DNA of 64,000 bases from Rallus limicola (GCA_022605955.1 JAKCOZ010000007.1:33954991-34018990); one strand, 5' to 3'; positions 12,791 to 26,165 are shown, counted from the stretch's first letter. The notes: generated by a model not told the origin, from the sequence alone. Numbers and translations are program-made.

Positions 12791-14716
12791 GATATATTGC
12801 TGTTTAAATTGTTCTGCAGGGAGTGCTCCATTGCTTTATATAACTCATTGCTGAGGATGTGCCATAGTGTAAAATAATAGATAAGAGCAGACTAGAATAT
12901 TCTGATATCTTGGGCTTATCTAAATTGTATTTCAGAAGTTTCCTTATAGCTTTGAAGTTTGAATTGCAGGTGTACAATATCTTAATAGACAGGGGAGTCA
13001 TATTAACGAGTTTGGCAGACCTTGGAAAATACAGATTGAGCCAACTGTTTGACTGGGAGAATGCCTAATGTTTTACTAGCACTGCTGCTTCTTTTCAAGA
13101 GAAGTCAGTGGTCATTTGGGAGGTCTGATGAAAAATGTTTGATCAGTGGAGTACTGGTGTTTCCGAGGAGGAAAATTAAAATCATTCTGGACCCCCAAAA
13201 GTGATTTGATTATAAGTATATCTGAAGTTATTCTAACTTGTATCTCCAGTCATAAAAGGCTTGAGGAATGAGGAGATTGCCAAGGTAATGACATCCCTTT
13301 CCTCCCCAGGCACTTTCCTAACGGGTAAAGCTAAATAGCTGTTCCAAATAGTTGACTTTACCTGGGATTTCTCAGTAAGGTCAACCTCTTGTCAGATAGC
13401 TATTTTCTGAATGCAGCCTAACAGAGAAACTTAATGACCTCTATTTACTTCAAGTAGAAATCCATCAAAAGGACAATTAGCTAATTTTAAACATAAATTG
13501 GCTCCCTGGTGAGAAGCAAGCTTATAAATAAACCATTTCATTTGTTCACTGAACTAGACTGTCATGCAAGTGAAATTGCTGACTCCAAAGCAGACAAGCG
13601 ATTTGAAATGTTTACACAAATGACTTCAAATTGGCAAACTTTTCTTGCCTTAAGTGCCCTGAGAGAAGGACTTAGGGGAAGAAACGAGGGAAAGCATCTT
13701 CCTTGGCCACTGCTGATGTGCAGGCAGGATGTAGCCAGGCTCACTCCTGCTTTATCAAGACGTTCCACTGGAACAAAGCAGCCCAAGCTTTCTCCAGTGG
13801 TTCTCTTAGAAGGTGGCAAATAGTGCAGACAGACACAAGTCCTCAGCTTTCCAGCTTGCATGCAAGTAATTAACATGTAAGCACTACACACAGAGGGAAA
13901 AGCAGGTTCATGCTCCCAACTACACTGTGCAGAATTGAGAAAGATTTGCAAGAAAGCTCCTCCGATTGCCTGTTGGCTTTCTCTGAGTGTTCCCACCACC
14001 ATGGTACATGAGCGCCTGTAGTCTTCACAGCAATTCTTTTTCCAGTATGAAACAGTTTCCTGAAGGCTGGTTTCTAACAGTCACTGTGCCTCAGTTTCCT
14101 AAGTAAGTGAGGTGTTTAATGTGACTCAGGTTTCCATAAGAGCAAAGCAAGGAAGCAAGGTCCATATCTCAGGAGGCTGCCTTATGACACATATTGGAAG
14201 CCTTCATTTTCCTTCCAAACCAACATCCCTGAGAAGCAACATGTGCACTCAGCATGTCTTGCCAGTACTCATCACCTCAGTATTTCCACAATGTTAATGT
14301 TCAAGGGGTGAACATAGAAGAATAGCCTGAAGGTATTTAAAAGATGTCAAATAGGGCAACAGAGGAAAAGAGAGACATTGCAGGCCAGTTTTCAGTCCCA
14401 TGAGATACAGGGACTGTGAAAATATCTGGTGAGACCCTGGTGCATTTTCAGAGAATGGGATGGAGCCTTCCTAGGTCAGATGGGGGGGCTCAAGAGGGAA
14501 ACTTTATAGCTGTCTTTGTTCCGTTTGATTATAGCTCTCCAGTTTGCTGTGAGAAATGTTATCAAGACCAGAGATTAATTGCTTCTAAAGGCAGCCAAGT
14601 AACTGCTAGAGGCAATAAAAGGGGGAAGAAAGAAAAGATCCTTTAAGTAGAATTTAATGACCTTCTCCTGAACATTGTTTTACTTTGCCAGATTAATATA
14701 TAGGCACTTGTATAAA

Positions 14717-14721
<5 letters not shown>
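12791..14721. other. Unique non-coding DNA
   Basis: No gene is recognised. Overlapping open frames occur on both strands at about 13509-14002 (104 codons plus, 146 codons minus) without any family resemblance. A short MIR-like sense trace, CACTGTGCCTCAGTTTCCT, lies at about 14083-14101. Confidence 0.5.

Positions 14722-14754
<33 letters not shown>
14722..14754. repeat. (GT)n microsatellite
   Basis: An uninterrupted GT dinucleotide tract of 33 bases, about 16 copies, followed by an imperfect GC-GT extension. Alternating purine-pyrimidine tracts of this kind can form Z-DNA and are usually length-polymorphic. Confidence 0.98.
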
Positions 14755-14758
<4 letters not shown>

Positions 14759-16503
14759 CTTGGGACTCTGTGTGACTCCACGTGTGTGGTGAGGTTGTAC
14801 TCACATAACCAGTTTTCTCTCTAATGCTGATTATCTTTGCTCAGAGGAACATGCCATGATTAAATCAACTAATCTCATCTAGACTAATCTGAAAACAAGA
14901 GATACAACTGTTCCCACAGCTGGGAAACAAGAAGCCTCTATCCTGAGGTAGATTATCTGTGTTCAGTGGACTTTTGGGACCTTCATCATTCTTTGAAACA
15001 GGTGGCAGAAAAGTTCAAATTGTGACACTGTGCTTTGGTCTTTCACGCCTGCTAAGTGATAGGAAGGTCTGTTCATGCTGAAGATTTCTCACAGAAATAT
15101 AACCTTGATGGGATTTTATGGGACCATATCTGACACATCAATGCATTTAGGCGTGATTTAGTAAACTTGTGACTCAATCTATTTTAAAGTAGTGAAGTAT
15201 CGTAACATTTTCAGCTGCGAACACTGAAATCTTTCCAACAATCACAGGAGAGAAGGCACTAGGAAAACTCAATATGCAATTTTTTTCCCCCAGAAAGGTC
15301 AAACATAAGAAGAACTCGCTTTCACCACAGTTGTCTACTGTCTCATTAGCTACCCATAAATTTGATTTTTTTTTAAAAATTCACAAAAGTACATCCTGGA
15401 GAGAAGGAAAGCTAAGGAACATCTGTCCTAACACTGCTAGGATATTTCTAGTATAGACAGGTTAGCTTTCTCTTTCCTTTCTTTTTATACAATCCGAGTT
15501 GATAAAATGCCATTGCTGAAATTAATAGCCATTCTTCAGAAGTTACAGACATGGCAGAACAAAACAATAAACACAATTAGTTCAGTCCTTATCCAACTCA
15601 CACCAACAAATACCAGACCTGCACTTAGTGGAGCTACCTCCATTTACAAACCATTTACAGACACGATCAAGTATGAGAAACAGTCACTGATTTTTTATCC
15701 TTTTTTTTTTCTTCCACTTAATCTCAACATTGAGAAAAGAACAAGCCTGCTACAAAAAAGAGGCTAAGAATAGACCATAAAGTATGTTTGGTAGAAGAGG
15801 ACTCATGCTCCCAGCATTTTGCGGAGAACCACAGCTGTGGGTCAGCACACATTCCCATAAAATGGTTATCAGATGCAAGTATGCAGTTTCCCAGCAGTAC
15901 TCTGCGGTTCAGAGTTAGCAGCTAGCAATTCTCACCACACAGCTGAAGTCATTTCCCTGGGCTTGCCCCAGTTTTTTAAACAAAATGAAACATACTACAA
16001 CTTCTGGAAAGCTGAAAAGATAAGCCATGAAGCCAGTGCTCAATCTGGGAAAACTAAAGGGGGAGAAAAAATATAAGGTATGCAAAGAAAGTGCATAGCC
16101 GCGTTCTGTCTTTTAGTGCATCTTCATTGTGACAAAAAGTTATTTTCTCAAGGGCAAACCACACACTACCTTCTTCCCAGCTTGAAAATTTTAACTCTTA
16201 TTCCCACTCTACAGGAAGGAATAATTGATATTCATATCAATGTCACAAGCTAGGGTCAAAGCAAGGAACATTGATGCTATGTTCCCAGAGTTTAGCACTG
16301 TCTTTGTTTTCAGTGGGAAGAAAACCCATCTCCTGTTTCCCTTCACTGGATGATTTGATCATGCCTTTGAAGGATAACACTTCAAGAGTGCTGCGTGAAG
16401 TTGACTGACAGCTTCATCATGTGGTTGGCCTGGACCATTCTGAGATGTTGAATCTGAACTGAAAACAAATCCAAGTCCCTTCAAACTCTCTTTGACAAAA
16501 TAA
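14755..16503. other. Unique non-coding DNA
   Basis: No gene, RNA or repeat family is recognised. Only short A/T runs are visible (for example near 15368 and 15701). A short perfect palindrome CCACAGCTGTGG (an E-box core) occurs near 15830, which is expected by chance at this length. Confidence 0.55.
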
Positions 16504-16832
16504 TCATAGGTTGTTTTAATTGGAAAAGACCTTTAAGGATCATCAAGTCCAACCACTAACTTAGCACTACCAAGTCCAACCCCTACCCCATGTCCCTAAG
16601 CATCACATCGACATGTGTTTTCAATATTTCTAGAAGTGGTCACTCAACCACCTCCCTGGGCAGCCTGTTCCAATGTTTGACAGTCCTTCCAGTGAAGAGA
16701 TTTTTCCTAATATCCAGTCTCAACCTCCTCTGTTGCAACTTGAGGCCATTTCCTCTTGTCCCATCACTTGTTACTTGGAAGAAGAGACCAACGCCCACCT
16801 CACTACAATCTCCTTTCAGGTAGATGTAGAAT
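16504..16832 (-). mobile_element. CR1 LINE 3' fragment
   Basis: The plus strand reads the reverse complement of a CR1 3' end: AAAGACCTTTAAGGATCATC and AAGTCCAACCACTAAC (3' UTR), CAACCACCTCCCTGGGCAGC, and TTTTTCCTAATATCCAGTCT. On the minus strand a decayed ORF2 C-terminus reads [27 protein letters not shown] (within 16640-16855), one residue pattern of the CR1 RT end. The terminal ATTCTGTG repeats are degraded. It belongs to the same subfamily type as the fragments at 19686 and 52832 (ATCATCAAGTCCAACCA). Confidence 0.9.
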
Positions 16833-19685
16833 GTGTCCTCTAGATGGGAAACCATCTAGCTAAACCAACTAGTTCAGCTTATAACAATGGAGAAAAATGA
16901 TAAAGGTTTTTAAATATTCTGGTTGTAGTATGAATGAATGTACCCATTGCTTTCTTGCAATGAGGTCACACTGCTTTGGGCATTCATTGGCTCAGAATGG
17001 TAAATACCCTTGCAGGGAATGCTAAAATTACAATTTCTGCTGTTACTTTCCAAAGGAGCTGCTTAATCTGTTCTTAAAATGGGCTTGAACAGAAAGGATA
17101 GCAAATTAACTGTGAGTTAGAGAGGCACAGAAAGTGGGAAAAGAAAGGAAGCGTGCTGAATTTTGATGCCAGAGATGGCTTATTCCTCCCACCAGTCTTC
17201 CCCAACTGCATCCCTTGTCAACAAACAGACAACAACATCCCTGCAAGCCAGTTCAAGGCAACTAAGTCAGACATGTGCTCAGAAACACTTCCTGGAAGAA
17301 TCTTTGTTTTTAGCCGTTGACTATAGCAGGGGGAAAGCAAACTCTGTCTGGTGAAGTCAATACCTCCTAACTAGTGGTGTCACCTGAGGTAAAGTCCAAT
17401 GAAAAGACTAGAGGATAAGATCACTCACAGCTCCTTCTGTTCTTCCATGTACATTCTGTACATTTTGTACTTATTGGTGCAGGTTCCACTTACAGCTGGC
17501 CTGTGAGGTCCCTGGTGTTTGGTGTGCTGTAGTGCTTTGATTCATTTGCCAGCTTTACCCTCCAGACCACTGCAGAATATGGATGCTCTACATTTCTTTT
17601 TTTTTTTTCTTGAATGCATTATTATTTAATCTCATGACATAGATCAAGATAAAAAGAAATCATAATCTTTGAATTTGAAGATCGTACAGAAAGGTTGTGA
17701 GACCTGATAAGAAAAAAAAGTTATGTTTATGATCTAAGAAAGTATTTACATATGCTAGAAAATTTTAAAATGATAGACACATTCTTTAAAAATGAAAATA
17801 AGAAACTGGGGTTTAGGAAATACAAATATCACATTCTAACCCCAACCTCAAACCTAATTTGTAACCGCAGGCCCTTGTCATGTAGTACCATCTTTTCCAA
17901 AAGAGATTCTGTAATAAGGTTGTTATTATAATCTAGCTCCTAGGTAACATTTTTATCCATCAACCTCAAGCTACATTACTAATAAAGCAGCATTATTTTT
18001 GTTTTCCAGGTTTGGGGCAGGGGCTTTGCAGAGAAAGCAAAGGGCTTGTTCCACCTTCCCAAAAGATCAGCTTGGAACAGGAGACCCTTCTACATCTCAG
18101 GTTACTCCTATACCTGTGAACCCCCACTTTGTAAAACCCCCACTGTCTTATCCACAGTGGGTTCTGAACTAATTAAAGTTTGAGGAGCCTACTGGTCCTG
18201 AGCTGAAAGAAGCTATGTACACTAAGCTCTTGGTAAATATTTCATGTGTTGTCTCCATAAGACACTAAAGATTATTATATCATTGATCAAAATACAAGTA
18301 AGAATTTACTTGACAGAAAAGAGAAAATGTTGTTTCTTGCCTACTTCATATAGCTGGTGAGCAAATGGATTTTCTAACCAAGGGGAAAAAAGAAACAAAA
18401 CAGGATCTTACAGAATTCTTTTTACAGAACATTAGGCAAAAAAAAAATCATTTCAGGCCAATGAAAATCTTTTATTGTGATAAAATAGTATCTCATAGAC
18501 AGACTTTTAATATGCTCTTTTAAAATCTACTTTTCCAGTATGCTTTCCTACTGATTTAAAAAGAAAAGTGAACTTCCCAACTATTTTCTTCTCTACTCTT
18601 CCTATTTCAGATGGTTCTTGCTGTCCACCAAGGAGAATGAGGCCTTCACACAATTCTGCAATCATGTTGTTGATTAGGATGATTTATCCTTTGTCCTTAT
18701 GCAGAGAGAGGAAAACAGTCCAAAATAAAACCAAAAAAAGCTGCATGAGAGAAATGCACTTCCTCAGAGGATGTCTGATGTGCTTGCATTCACCTCTATC
18801 CTTCCCACCAAAGTCAATGGCTAAAAGCTGCCCAGTGGCCGTGTTTTCTCAAGTATCTTGCTCATTTCCATGAGCAGAATTTGTCCCAGTGTAATCTGAT
18901 AGTTTAGAAAACTTATCAGAGTTTTCTGGATAAACACCAACCTGTTTAAAAGACTGTGGTCCCTCTGACTCAGCTGCTGTATAACTGTAAATACCTATTT
19001 CTCCAACATGCATGTCAACTGTCTTATGGATGAGTATGAAAACAGCACCTTCACTGAGTGCTGGATTTAGTGTTCCACCATACTGAGGCTCGCCATGAAG
19101 AGCTGTCGACCCACTTCCCTGTGCAGCAGAAAAACCCAAGACATGAATTCCTTAAGAAGTTTAGTGCATCTGAAATACCAAGCTCAGACACACATCCCTG
19201 TCCAGAAGCAACCAGTCTCTGGAAAATTTTATTTAAATACAACTTTTGTAATATTTCTGAAAATCCTGCAAAACATTATTGTAGTAAAAGAAGAGCCAGC
19301 TAAAATACCCAGTGATTAAACCTTTTTCCTACTGTTTCTCTTTCAAAAAACACGAGACAATTAATTTATGTGCAAAGAAAACCTGCTGCTCTCATAAATG
19401 CAAATGTTTGTTCTGTAGTATGTGCTTTTAACTGCTCGAAATACTTCAGATCTGCCCTTTTACAACAGTTCAGATATTACAGTATCTCTCTCTTCTGTAT
19501 TTTCACAGCAAATACCCTAAGTTTTTCTTATCAATGTACTGTAATGATTTACTTAGTTCTAGTTAATAAGATACTTTTGTTTATATTTGTATTTCAGGAT
19601 TTTTTTGCTAATTTGGTTATTGTTTAACAGTAACAGTTATAAGTGGATCCAAGTACATTAAAGTTGTTTTATCATAGACATGTAT
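16833..19685. other. Unique non-coding DNA
   Basis: No gene is recognised. A short T-run is present near 17598-17610. Near 18110-18166 there are two CCCCCACT copies and a small hairpin (AACCCCCACTGT opposed by ACAGTGGGTT). A pyrimidine tract ending TTTCAG at about 18583-18610 looks like a splice acceptor, but the frame after it stops within ten codons. Confidence 0.5.
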
Positions 19686-19782
19686 AATCATAGAATTGTT
19701 TTGTCTGGAACAGACCTTTAAGATCATCAAGTCCAACCATTAACCTAGCACTGCCAAGTCTAACTACTAAACCATGGCCTTG
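19686..19782 (-). mobile_element. CR1 LINE 3'-end relic
   Basis: About 97 bp of reverse-complement CR1 3' UTR: AATCATAGAATTGTTT, CAGACCTTTAAGATCATC, AAGTCCAACCATTAACCTAG, CACTGCCAAGTC. No coding part remains. Confidence 0.85.
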
Positions 19783-21111
19783 ATATAGATGTCAGTGTAG
19801 CTCTGATTCAAAAGTTATCAGAATTAAGCTAAATGGTGACTTTATGGAGCAGAGTACTCAGCAGAGGGGCATATTTCTCACACCAGAAATTCATTTCCTT
19901 CCACATCTACTGCAGCAAAACTGATATGATGGGTACAACCAGGGTTTTTAGATCAAAATTTGGACATTTTGAAAAAAATAATGGGTAAATACTACCTTCC
20001 TAACCCTTTGACTGGTGTTCCTATACATATATAGCATCTGGTTATCGAGTCTGTGGCCAGTGTATATTTCATTTTCAGTGTGTTATGTCAAATCACAGGT
20101 GAAAGAAGGCGAAATGCAAGAAAGCCTTCAGAAATTTTAAACAAATCTCGTCTTCTAATGTGACCTTACTTGTGACATTTGAATATTTGACAACTCTGTG
20201 TGGCTTTCTATTGGCATATCTAACTTTTATATTTTTGGACGAGGCATTAGGATGCTGAGTCAGAAGACAGTTTTCAACATTGTAAACAGCATAGGCCAGA
20301 AGTGTAAGCTTCCATGTGCCACAGACTGGAGATCTGTAGTACAGAGCTACTCAGACTCTGCTGCTTTTCCCATGGGGTGCTCAGGCTAAGTGTCTGTAGT
20401 ACACTAAGACTCTTACATGTTATGGCTGCAAAAAAGCTCATGGGCAAATGTCAAGTGGTAAAAGAAAACTGAATTAAAAGCAGTCATTCAAGGTGGAAAA
20501 GAGCTATTATATCTTGGATTTCAACAGTCTTTTCTGATAGCTAGTAAAATATGTTTGCCTTTCCCTCAACGGAGACACCAAAAAACCTACACCTTACTTC
20601 TCTGAAGCTGGTTAGTACTAAATATTGTTTGGAAATTTTACTTATTCATCAGATTTTCTTTAAATTCGACAAAGACCTCAAACATTATTAGGAAAGGTCA
20701 GACGGATAGATAGACACATGCACGCACACAAAGTATGATCAAACAAGCCTCATTTCCTTACAAGCCTGAGGTAAAAATAACATTTTGGAGTTTCCATTGC
20801 CAGCATTTTGAGCACTTCTCATTACAGGATCAGGAATGAACCTTGGCACTGCTGACTAGAGTCATTTATTGTAGACAGTGGAATTACTGTTTACCCTCCA
20901 ACAAAATGTTTCCTTCTTCTTCTGGGCCTCACATGAGAAGTAGGCAAATTGCTTAAAAGCAGAAATCTAAATCCTACCATGGCTTTCAGAATCCCTAAAT
21001 CTTCTGAAGGGTACAAAAAAAGTTGTAGGAAAGGAATAATTGATTTGACATGCTTAATCTGTTCCTTGGGCAGGGATATGTGTGAGTATGTTGCAGTTCC
21101 CCACATAATTC
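19783..21111. other. Unique non-coding DNA
   Basis: No gene or repeat family is recognised. A short mixed tract (GGATAGATAGACACATGCAC) lies near 20703-20722. Confidence 0.5.
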
Positions 21112-21812
21112 CAAGTTGAGGACTGGCCTGTTGGAGAGCAGCGTAGGTGAGAGGGACCTGGGGGTTCTGGGGGACAGCAATGTGCCCTCATGGCTAGAAA
21201 GGCCAATGGCATCCTGGGGTGTATTAGGAGGGGTGTGGTTAGTAGGTCAAGAGAGGTCCTTCTCCCCCTCTGCTCTGCCCTGATGAGACCACACCTGGAA
21301 CATTGTGTCCAGTTCTGGGCCCCTCAGTTCAAGAAGGACACAGAACTCCTTGAAAGAGTCCAGTGCAGGGCCACCAAGATGATGAAGGGAGTGGAACACC
21401 TTCCTTATGAGGAAAGGCTGAGGAAGCTGGGTCTCTTCAACTTGGAGAAGAGGAGACTGAGAGGTGACCTTATTAATGTTTATAAATATGTAAAGGGCAG
21501 GAATCAGGAGGACAGAGCCAGGCTCTTCTCAGTGATGGCCAGCGATAGAACAAGGGGCAATGGGTGCAAGCTGGAGCATAGGAAGTTCCATGTGAATGTA
21601 AGGAGGAATGTTTTCACTGTGAGGGTGACAGAGCACTGGGACAGGCTGCCCAGAGAAGTTGTGGCATCTCCTTCTCTGGAGACATTCAAACCCTCCTGGA
21701 TATGTTCCTGTGTGATTTAGTCTAGGTGATGCTGCTCTGGCAGCAGGATTGGACTAGATGATCTTTCGAGGTCCCTTCCAGCTCCTAATGTTCTGTGATT
21801 CTGTGATTCTGA
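21112..21812 (+). mobile_element. CR1 LINE, 5'-truncated, mostly open RT C-terminus
   Basis: CR1 homology begins near 21112 (GAGGACTGGCCTGTTGGAGA at about 21118) and ends with ATTCTGTGATTCTGTGATTC near 21812. The plus-strand frame 21190-21720 (176 codons) covers the ORF2 C-terminal part: [66 protein letters not shown] and [11 protein letters not shown]. Near 21180 the copy lacks about 21 bp that other copies have between two CAGCA motifs, which fits slippage between short direct repeats and breaks the upstream frame. The tail (TCCTGTGTGATTTAGTCTAG, GATCTTTCGAGGTCCCTTCC) matches the isolated tail at 55722-55828, so the two belong to the same subfamily. Confidence 0.93.
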
Positions 21813-24800
21813 GATCAGCCCATTGACTGAGGAAAGTTCATCTACCACAGGTCCAGAGAGAAAAAGCTTGTGTAGGCATGATAACCACAAAGAAAACTTC
21901 TGATGATCTACAATGAACTGACTAGTGGAGAAGGTGATTACAGATCAACGACTTTCTCTCATAGTAAAGTAACTGAGGGTTCACAGTGCAATGCACAGAG
22001 AGCAGCACTGCTGCTAATATAAACAGATCAATAACCTTTTTCACACATATGGAACTTTTACGATTACAACATGTGTAACCATATAAAAATACAAGACAGT
22101 CACAGTGTTTCCTTGGAACAGAAGGATAGCACAAAAGGAAGTTAAGCACAGCAATTAGTGGCATCTTACTTCTTACTCCATGTAACTTTCTTCTCCACCC
22201 CTGAGGTCCACCATCCATTTGCTCTCCTTCCCTGCAGCAGAGAGCCTCCAGTATGACATGAAGGACTCTGACTCGGCAGCTGCCTGGGGAAGGAAGGATT
22301 TACACAAGTTTAGGATCCCCTCTCTCTGGTCTAAGCCCTTTCTTGCTCTGTTTTCCTGCTTCATATTTGTGAAAAATAGTTCTCTGCCCCCCTCCTGCTG
22401 GCTCCACAGCACCACCTCAGCCAGGGAAGGTGACAACTATAGAGAGTCACAGAAGTTGTTCATGAATGTCATCGAGCTATTTAACAGCAGGATGCAGTGG
22501 TTTCAATGACATCAGAAGCAGCATGCTAAACTTTTCCAGCTGAATTCAAGTTGGAAGTCACCTTGCAATGTGGGAACATGAATTTAACACAAGCAAAGTG
22601 CTTGCTCAAGGCAGAGAGCAGAGAGAAAAACTTGGTTGCATGCATCATCCTGGGGAAATATTTTTGCCCGAGAAGTACTACTGAGACAAATTTGAAAGGT
22701 GTGTTTCTACATTGCAGATGAACAATGGTTGAATTGTAATAGCAACTGTTTGGATCAAGCCCCCACTCCACCCAAAAAATACAAATCAGCAACTTTAAAG
22801 ATCGCTCAAATTAGTGCTTGTGCTGATGAAACGGAAGTCATCCAAGAATACTTATAAAACCTCAGGCAAGGAGATGCCTGATGTCTCAGTAGAAAAAGTG
22901 ATGAGCTTTTCTTCATATATCACTGACCTAACAATGAACTCAAATCTTGTAGAAAGCAGTTTGTACCTCATTGATGAATTCCCCTGTGTTTGAGAAAGAA
23001 AACCAGCTGATGAAGCAGATGCAAGAGGCATGATTATTTCTAGCACCACACATCAGAAAACAAACTTTATGCTTGTTTCAAGTATTTCTTATTTCTTCTA
23101 GTACAAAAATGAGGTCTTTAAATGCATGAAGTGATGCCTCTTGAAACTTTGCCAAAAGGATTTTGTCACCAAAAAAAAGGGGGAGGGTATGAATTAAGAA
23201 ATTGTGGTAAACTGTATTGAAAACTGGTAGCAGTGACTTTTATTTGCAAAATTTTCGCACCTTGTCTAGTGGAAAAGATAACAGATAAATTCTCTGAGCT
23301 GTAATTATGAGGGACATTTCTGAGGCCAGATCAAATTACTACAGCCATGTGACAACTAGTAATTATGGCTTTTCATAATTTTTGACAAAAAAAAAAAAAG
23401 AGAAGAATCAATAAGAGAAAAAATGCAGCAAGAAGAATTAGGAGAATTTGCAGAAAACTTGGTTTCTCAGTGATTTTCAAATTTATCTATTAAAAAAAAA
23501 AAGTTTAAAAAAAAGGTAAGTTCCCTAAGCACATGCAGGTTGAAATCAAATTGTAAGAACATGCCAACACTTCAAGAAATCAAACTGATGAAACCTTGCT
23601 CTATCTCCAAATGCCAACTATGAACATGTAACATCTGCCAAAGGCAATCTCAATAACAGAAGCTGACACATGATTTGATGTGAGAGAATTTACTCAATTT
23701 TGGTAAGTATGGCTGAAATTTAGGGTTGTTCTGTTATTTTCTAAAATTATATTAAATTTTAGAACTATGTATTCATCAATAAATTATCTACTGAAATGTG
23801 CTAATACTGTTTCATAATACCAGGAGTTCTTTAACACAGTTTTGTGATGAATTACCTGATGATGCAAATTATACTCAGATGTATATGAGTGGTTATGTTA
23901 AAGAAAGTCTATCTTTAGTGAAGTGCAGATTGATTGAGAAGTACATTATTTATGTCAGTAATATGTAATACAGCTACAAACTTCATTCACCCCCATTTTG
24001 GAAGCCAAAAGCCAAATTTTATCTCTACCAAAGACCTGGAAAATAGGTTACCTTGAAGTAGTTCATGGTTGACATGCAAATTCCAGGTAAAAAACTTTCC
24101 TAGAGATCCACTACAGGGACCAGGAAGGCCAATAACTGCTCCACTATATTTATCCTCTACATTATGTCCTGATAACTCTTCCTTACCTCTGGTTAAATCT
24201 CTAAATAGAGATCTCTGTCTGTATCCTTAATATGCTTCCTTTCACCACATGAAAAAAATGTGCCATGATGTATGTAGTTTCAGATCCCAAGCCAATTCCA
24301 TCATCTGCCTGGCTGCTCTTCGCACTGGTATTGTGTTCTTTTTAGACATAAATAAACCCTTTCAAACATTTGATTTCCTAGATTGTAGCCTCGTGTCAGC
24401 TTCACTCTTTTCATGACATGCCTTGGAATGCATACTAATATCACACAATTTTAATCATATTCAATTTAGTAATGAGTTTGCTTACTCTGTTCTTTTGCCC
24501 CTCTTAAGACTCTCTGGAAGGCTGCACTAAGCACTGCTGTAGCTGTTTCTTAGTTGTAACTTAATATCTCTTCACCTTTTTTTAACTCTCATTACCCCTG
24601 TGGTCCTCTGTTCAGTTTGTGATATAATTTGTATTTCAGCATCAACCTCCCTTTAGGGCAACAATTCTAGAAAATTGAAGTATTACAAATTGCTGCTAAA
24701 AATTACATAAACAGCGGACCACTGGAAAAGAAATGTCATGAATTGGACTGATAGGAATCACAGGTCATCCATTACCCATGAAGGTGCATTGTCTTTTGAG

Positions 24801-25754
24801 GCCACTTCCTTGGATAATAAACTAATCTATCATATTAAAATTTCTTGTGGGGGCACTTAGTACTTGGCAGGTACAGACAACAGAAGGACTCTCCTGCTTC
24901 TGACCACCCCATGTTCTTATGGTCTGTCTGCCACAATTATTGAAGGAAAATTGTTCATTAGCCACTGCTTTAAAGTATTTTCTGTATAATGCTGAAGTGC
25001 TCAGAGGAATAAAACAAAAACACTGACAAGATAGCAGGTCTAGTATTCCTTGAGCAAGAAGTGAATTTACTTAATGTACAGTAGGACACAAAATAATGAT
25101 CCGAGCTCTACAGCAGCTTTTGTTCAAGAGTTCAGCTGGTGGGTGAGGTGTCTGCAGTTAAAAAGAATGAAATGCCTTAGAGGCACTACTTCAGACAGTG
25201 TATTTTTAGGCCTACTGAGCAAGAAAAAAAAAAAAGAATATGGCAAACATTTCCCAAGTCCTTGTTTTCTTGTATGATCAGCCTGACACAATCAATTTAA
25301 ATACTAGGAAACAGTCTTGTATGTATTTGTGCACTAAAATTGGTGAGGTCTTCTTGGTGTAATTACTCAGGGTTTTAAGATTACCTGCAGTCACTTGCAT
25401 TGATAGGGTATTTCATTCCACATAAATTCCTAGGGATATCTTTTCTTTTCTATTCTTTAATAAACCCATATTTAGACTAAAATCCTAGTTGAACTGAGGA
25501 AAGGTTTTTGAGCTTAGAAACCAGTCAGAATCAAAATATTCCACACCTACAGGTGAGCTACAAAAAAATCTCATAATCCCCCTTTAAGAAACAGTATGTG
25601 AGTATACGAATCAGGTTAGACCAACTCAGTGGCTGAGATGGATAGTGGTGTCCTTGCATTTAATAAAAACACCTTCTATTTCTTTTGTTCTCATAATTTT
25701 TTCCAATCACTTGGAAACTGTGAAAGCTTCCAGCATCTATAATGTCTAGGGAGA
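21813..25754. other. Unique non-coding DNA
   Basis: No certain gene. At 22238-22429 there is an exon-like arrangement (pyrimidine-rich acceptor, open frame, GT donor), described as a weak finding. A-runs occur near 23388-23399 and 23493-23503. The region 23500-25754 is AT-rich without recognisable features. Confidence 0.5.
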
Positions 25755-26165
25755 AAGGAGTTCTTCACATCTGAGTGAAGAAAAATCACCTTTTGGTCTA
25801 TGAACCTACTACTTGGTAGGTTGATGTACTAGTTCTTGTACTAGAAGAGACAGTGAACAATAATTTCCTATTCACCTTCTCCATGTCATTCATGCTTTCA
25901 CAGATCCCCTTACACTCATCATTTTTCCAGGCTGAAAAGTCCCAGTCTATTTATTTGTCTTCATATGGAAGATATTTCATGCCTCTGATTACCCTTGTTG
26001 TCCTTCTTGAAAACTTTTTGAAGGCATGGGGGGAGAGAGAGAAGGAAAGCATCCTAAGCTGAGCACCATAAAAAATAACATGCAGGCATACATGGATTTT
26101 ACAGTAGGTATAATGCTTTCTGTTTTGTTTCCTATTCGTTTCCTAATGCATTCTGATATTGTTTC
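25755..26165 (-). mobile_element. Ancient CR1/L3-type LINE fossil
   Basis: The plus strand follows, with many substitutions, the reverse complement of the 3' region of an old amniote CR1/L3-type LINE that is well preserved in turtles and crocodilians. Landmarks in order are CTAGTTCTTGTACTAGAAGA (about 25828), TTCACCTTCTCCATGTCATT (about 25871), GGCTGAAAAGTCCCAGTCTA (about 25930), TCATATGGAAGATATTTCAT (about 25961), CCCTTGTTGTCCTTCTTGAA (about 25992), ACATGGATTTTACAGTAGGT (about 26091) and TTTCCTAATGCATTCTGATA (about 26139). No coding frame survives. It predates the avian-specific CR1 copies in this window. The identification rests on remembered consensus text, not on a search. Confidence 0.7.

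Noticed and set aside
13509..14002. 146-codon minus-strand and 104-codon plus-strand frames
   Set aside because: No resemblance to a known protein, no splice-like borders, and two opposing open frames over the same bases suggest chance.
18583..18630. Strong-looking splice acceptor (pyrimidine tract then TTTCAG)
   Set aside because: The frame starting with the ATG directly after it stops after nine codons and no nearby donor gives an open exon.
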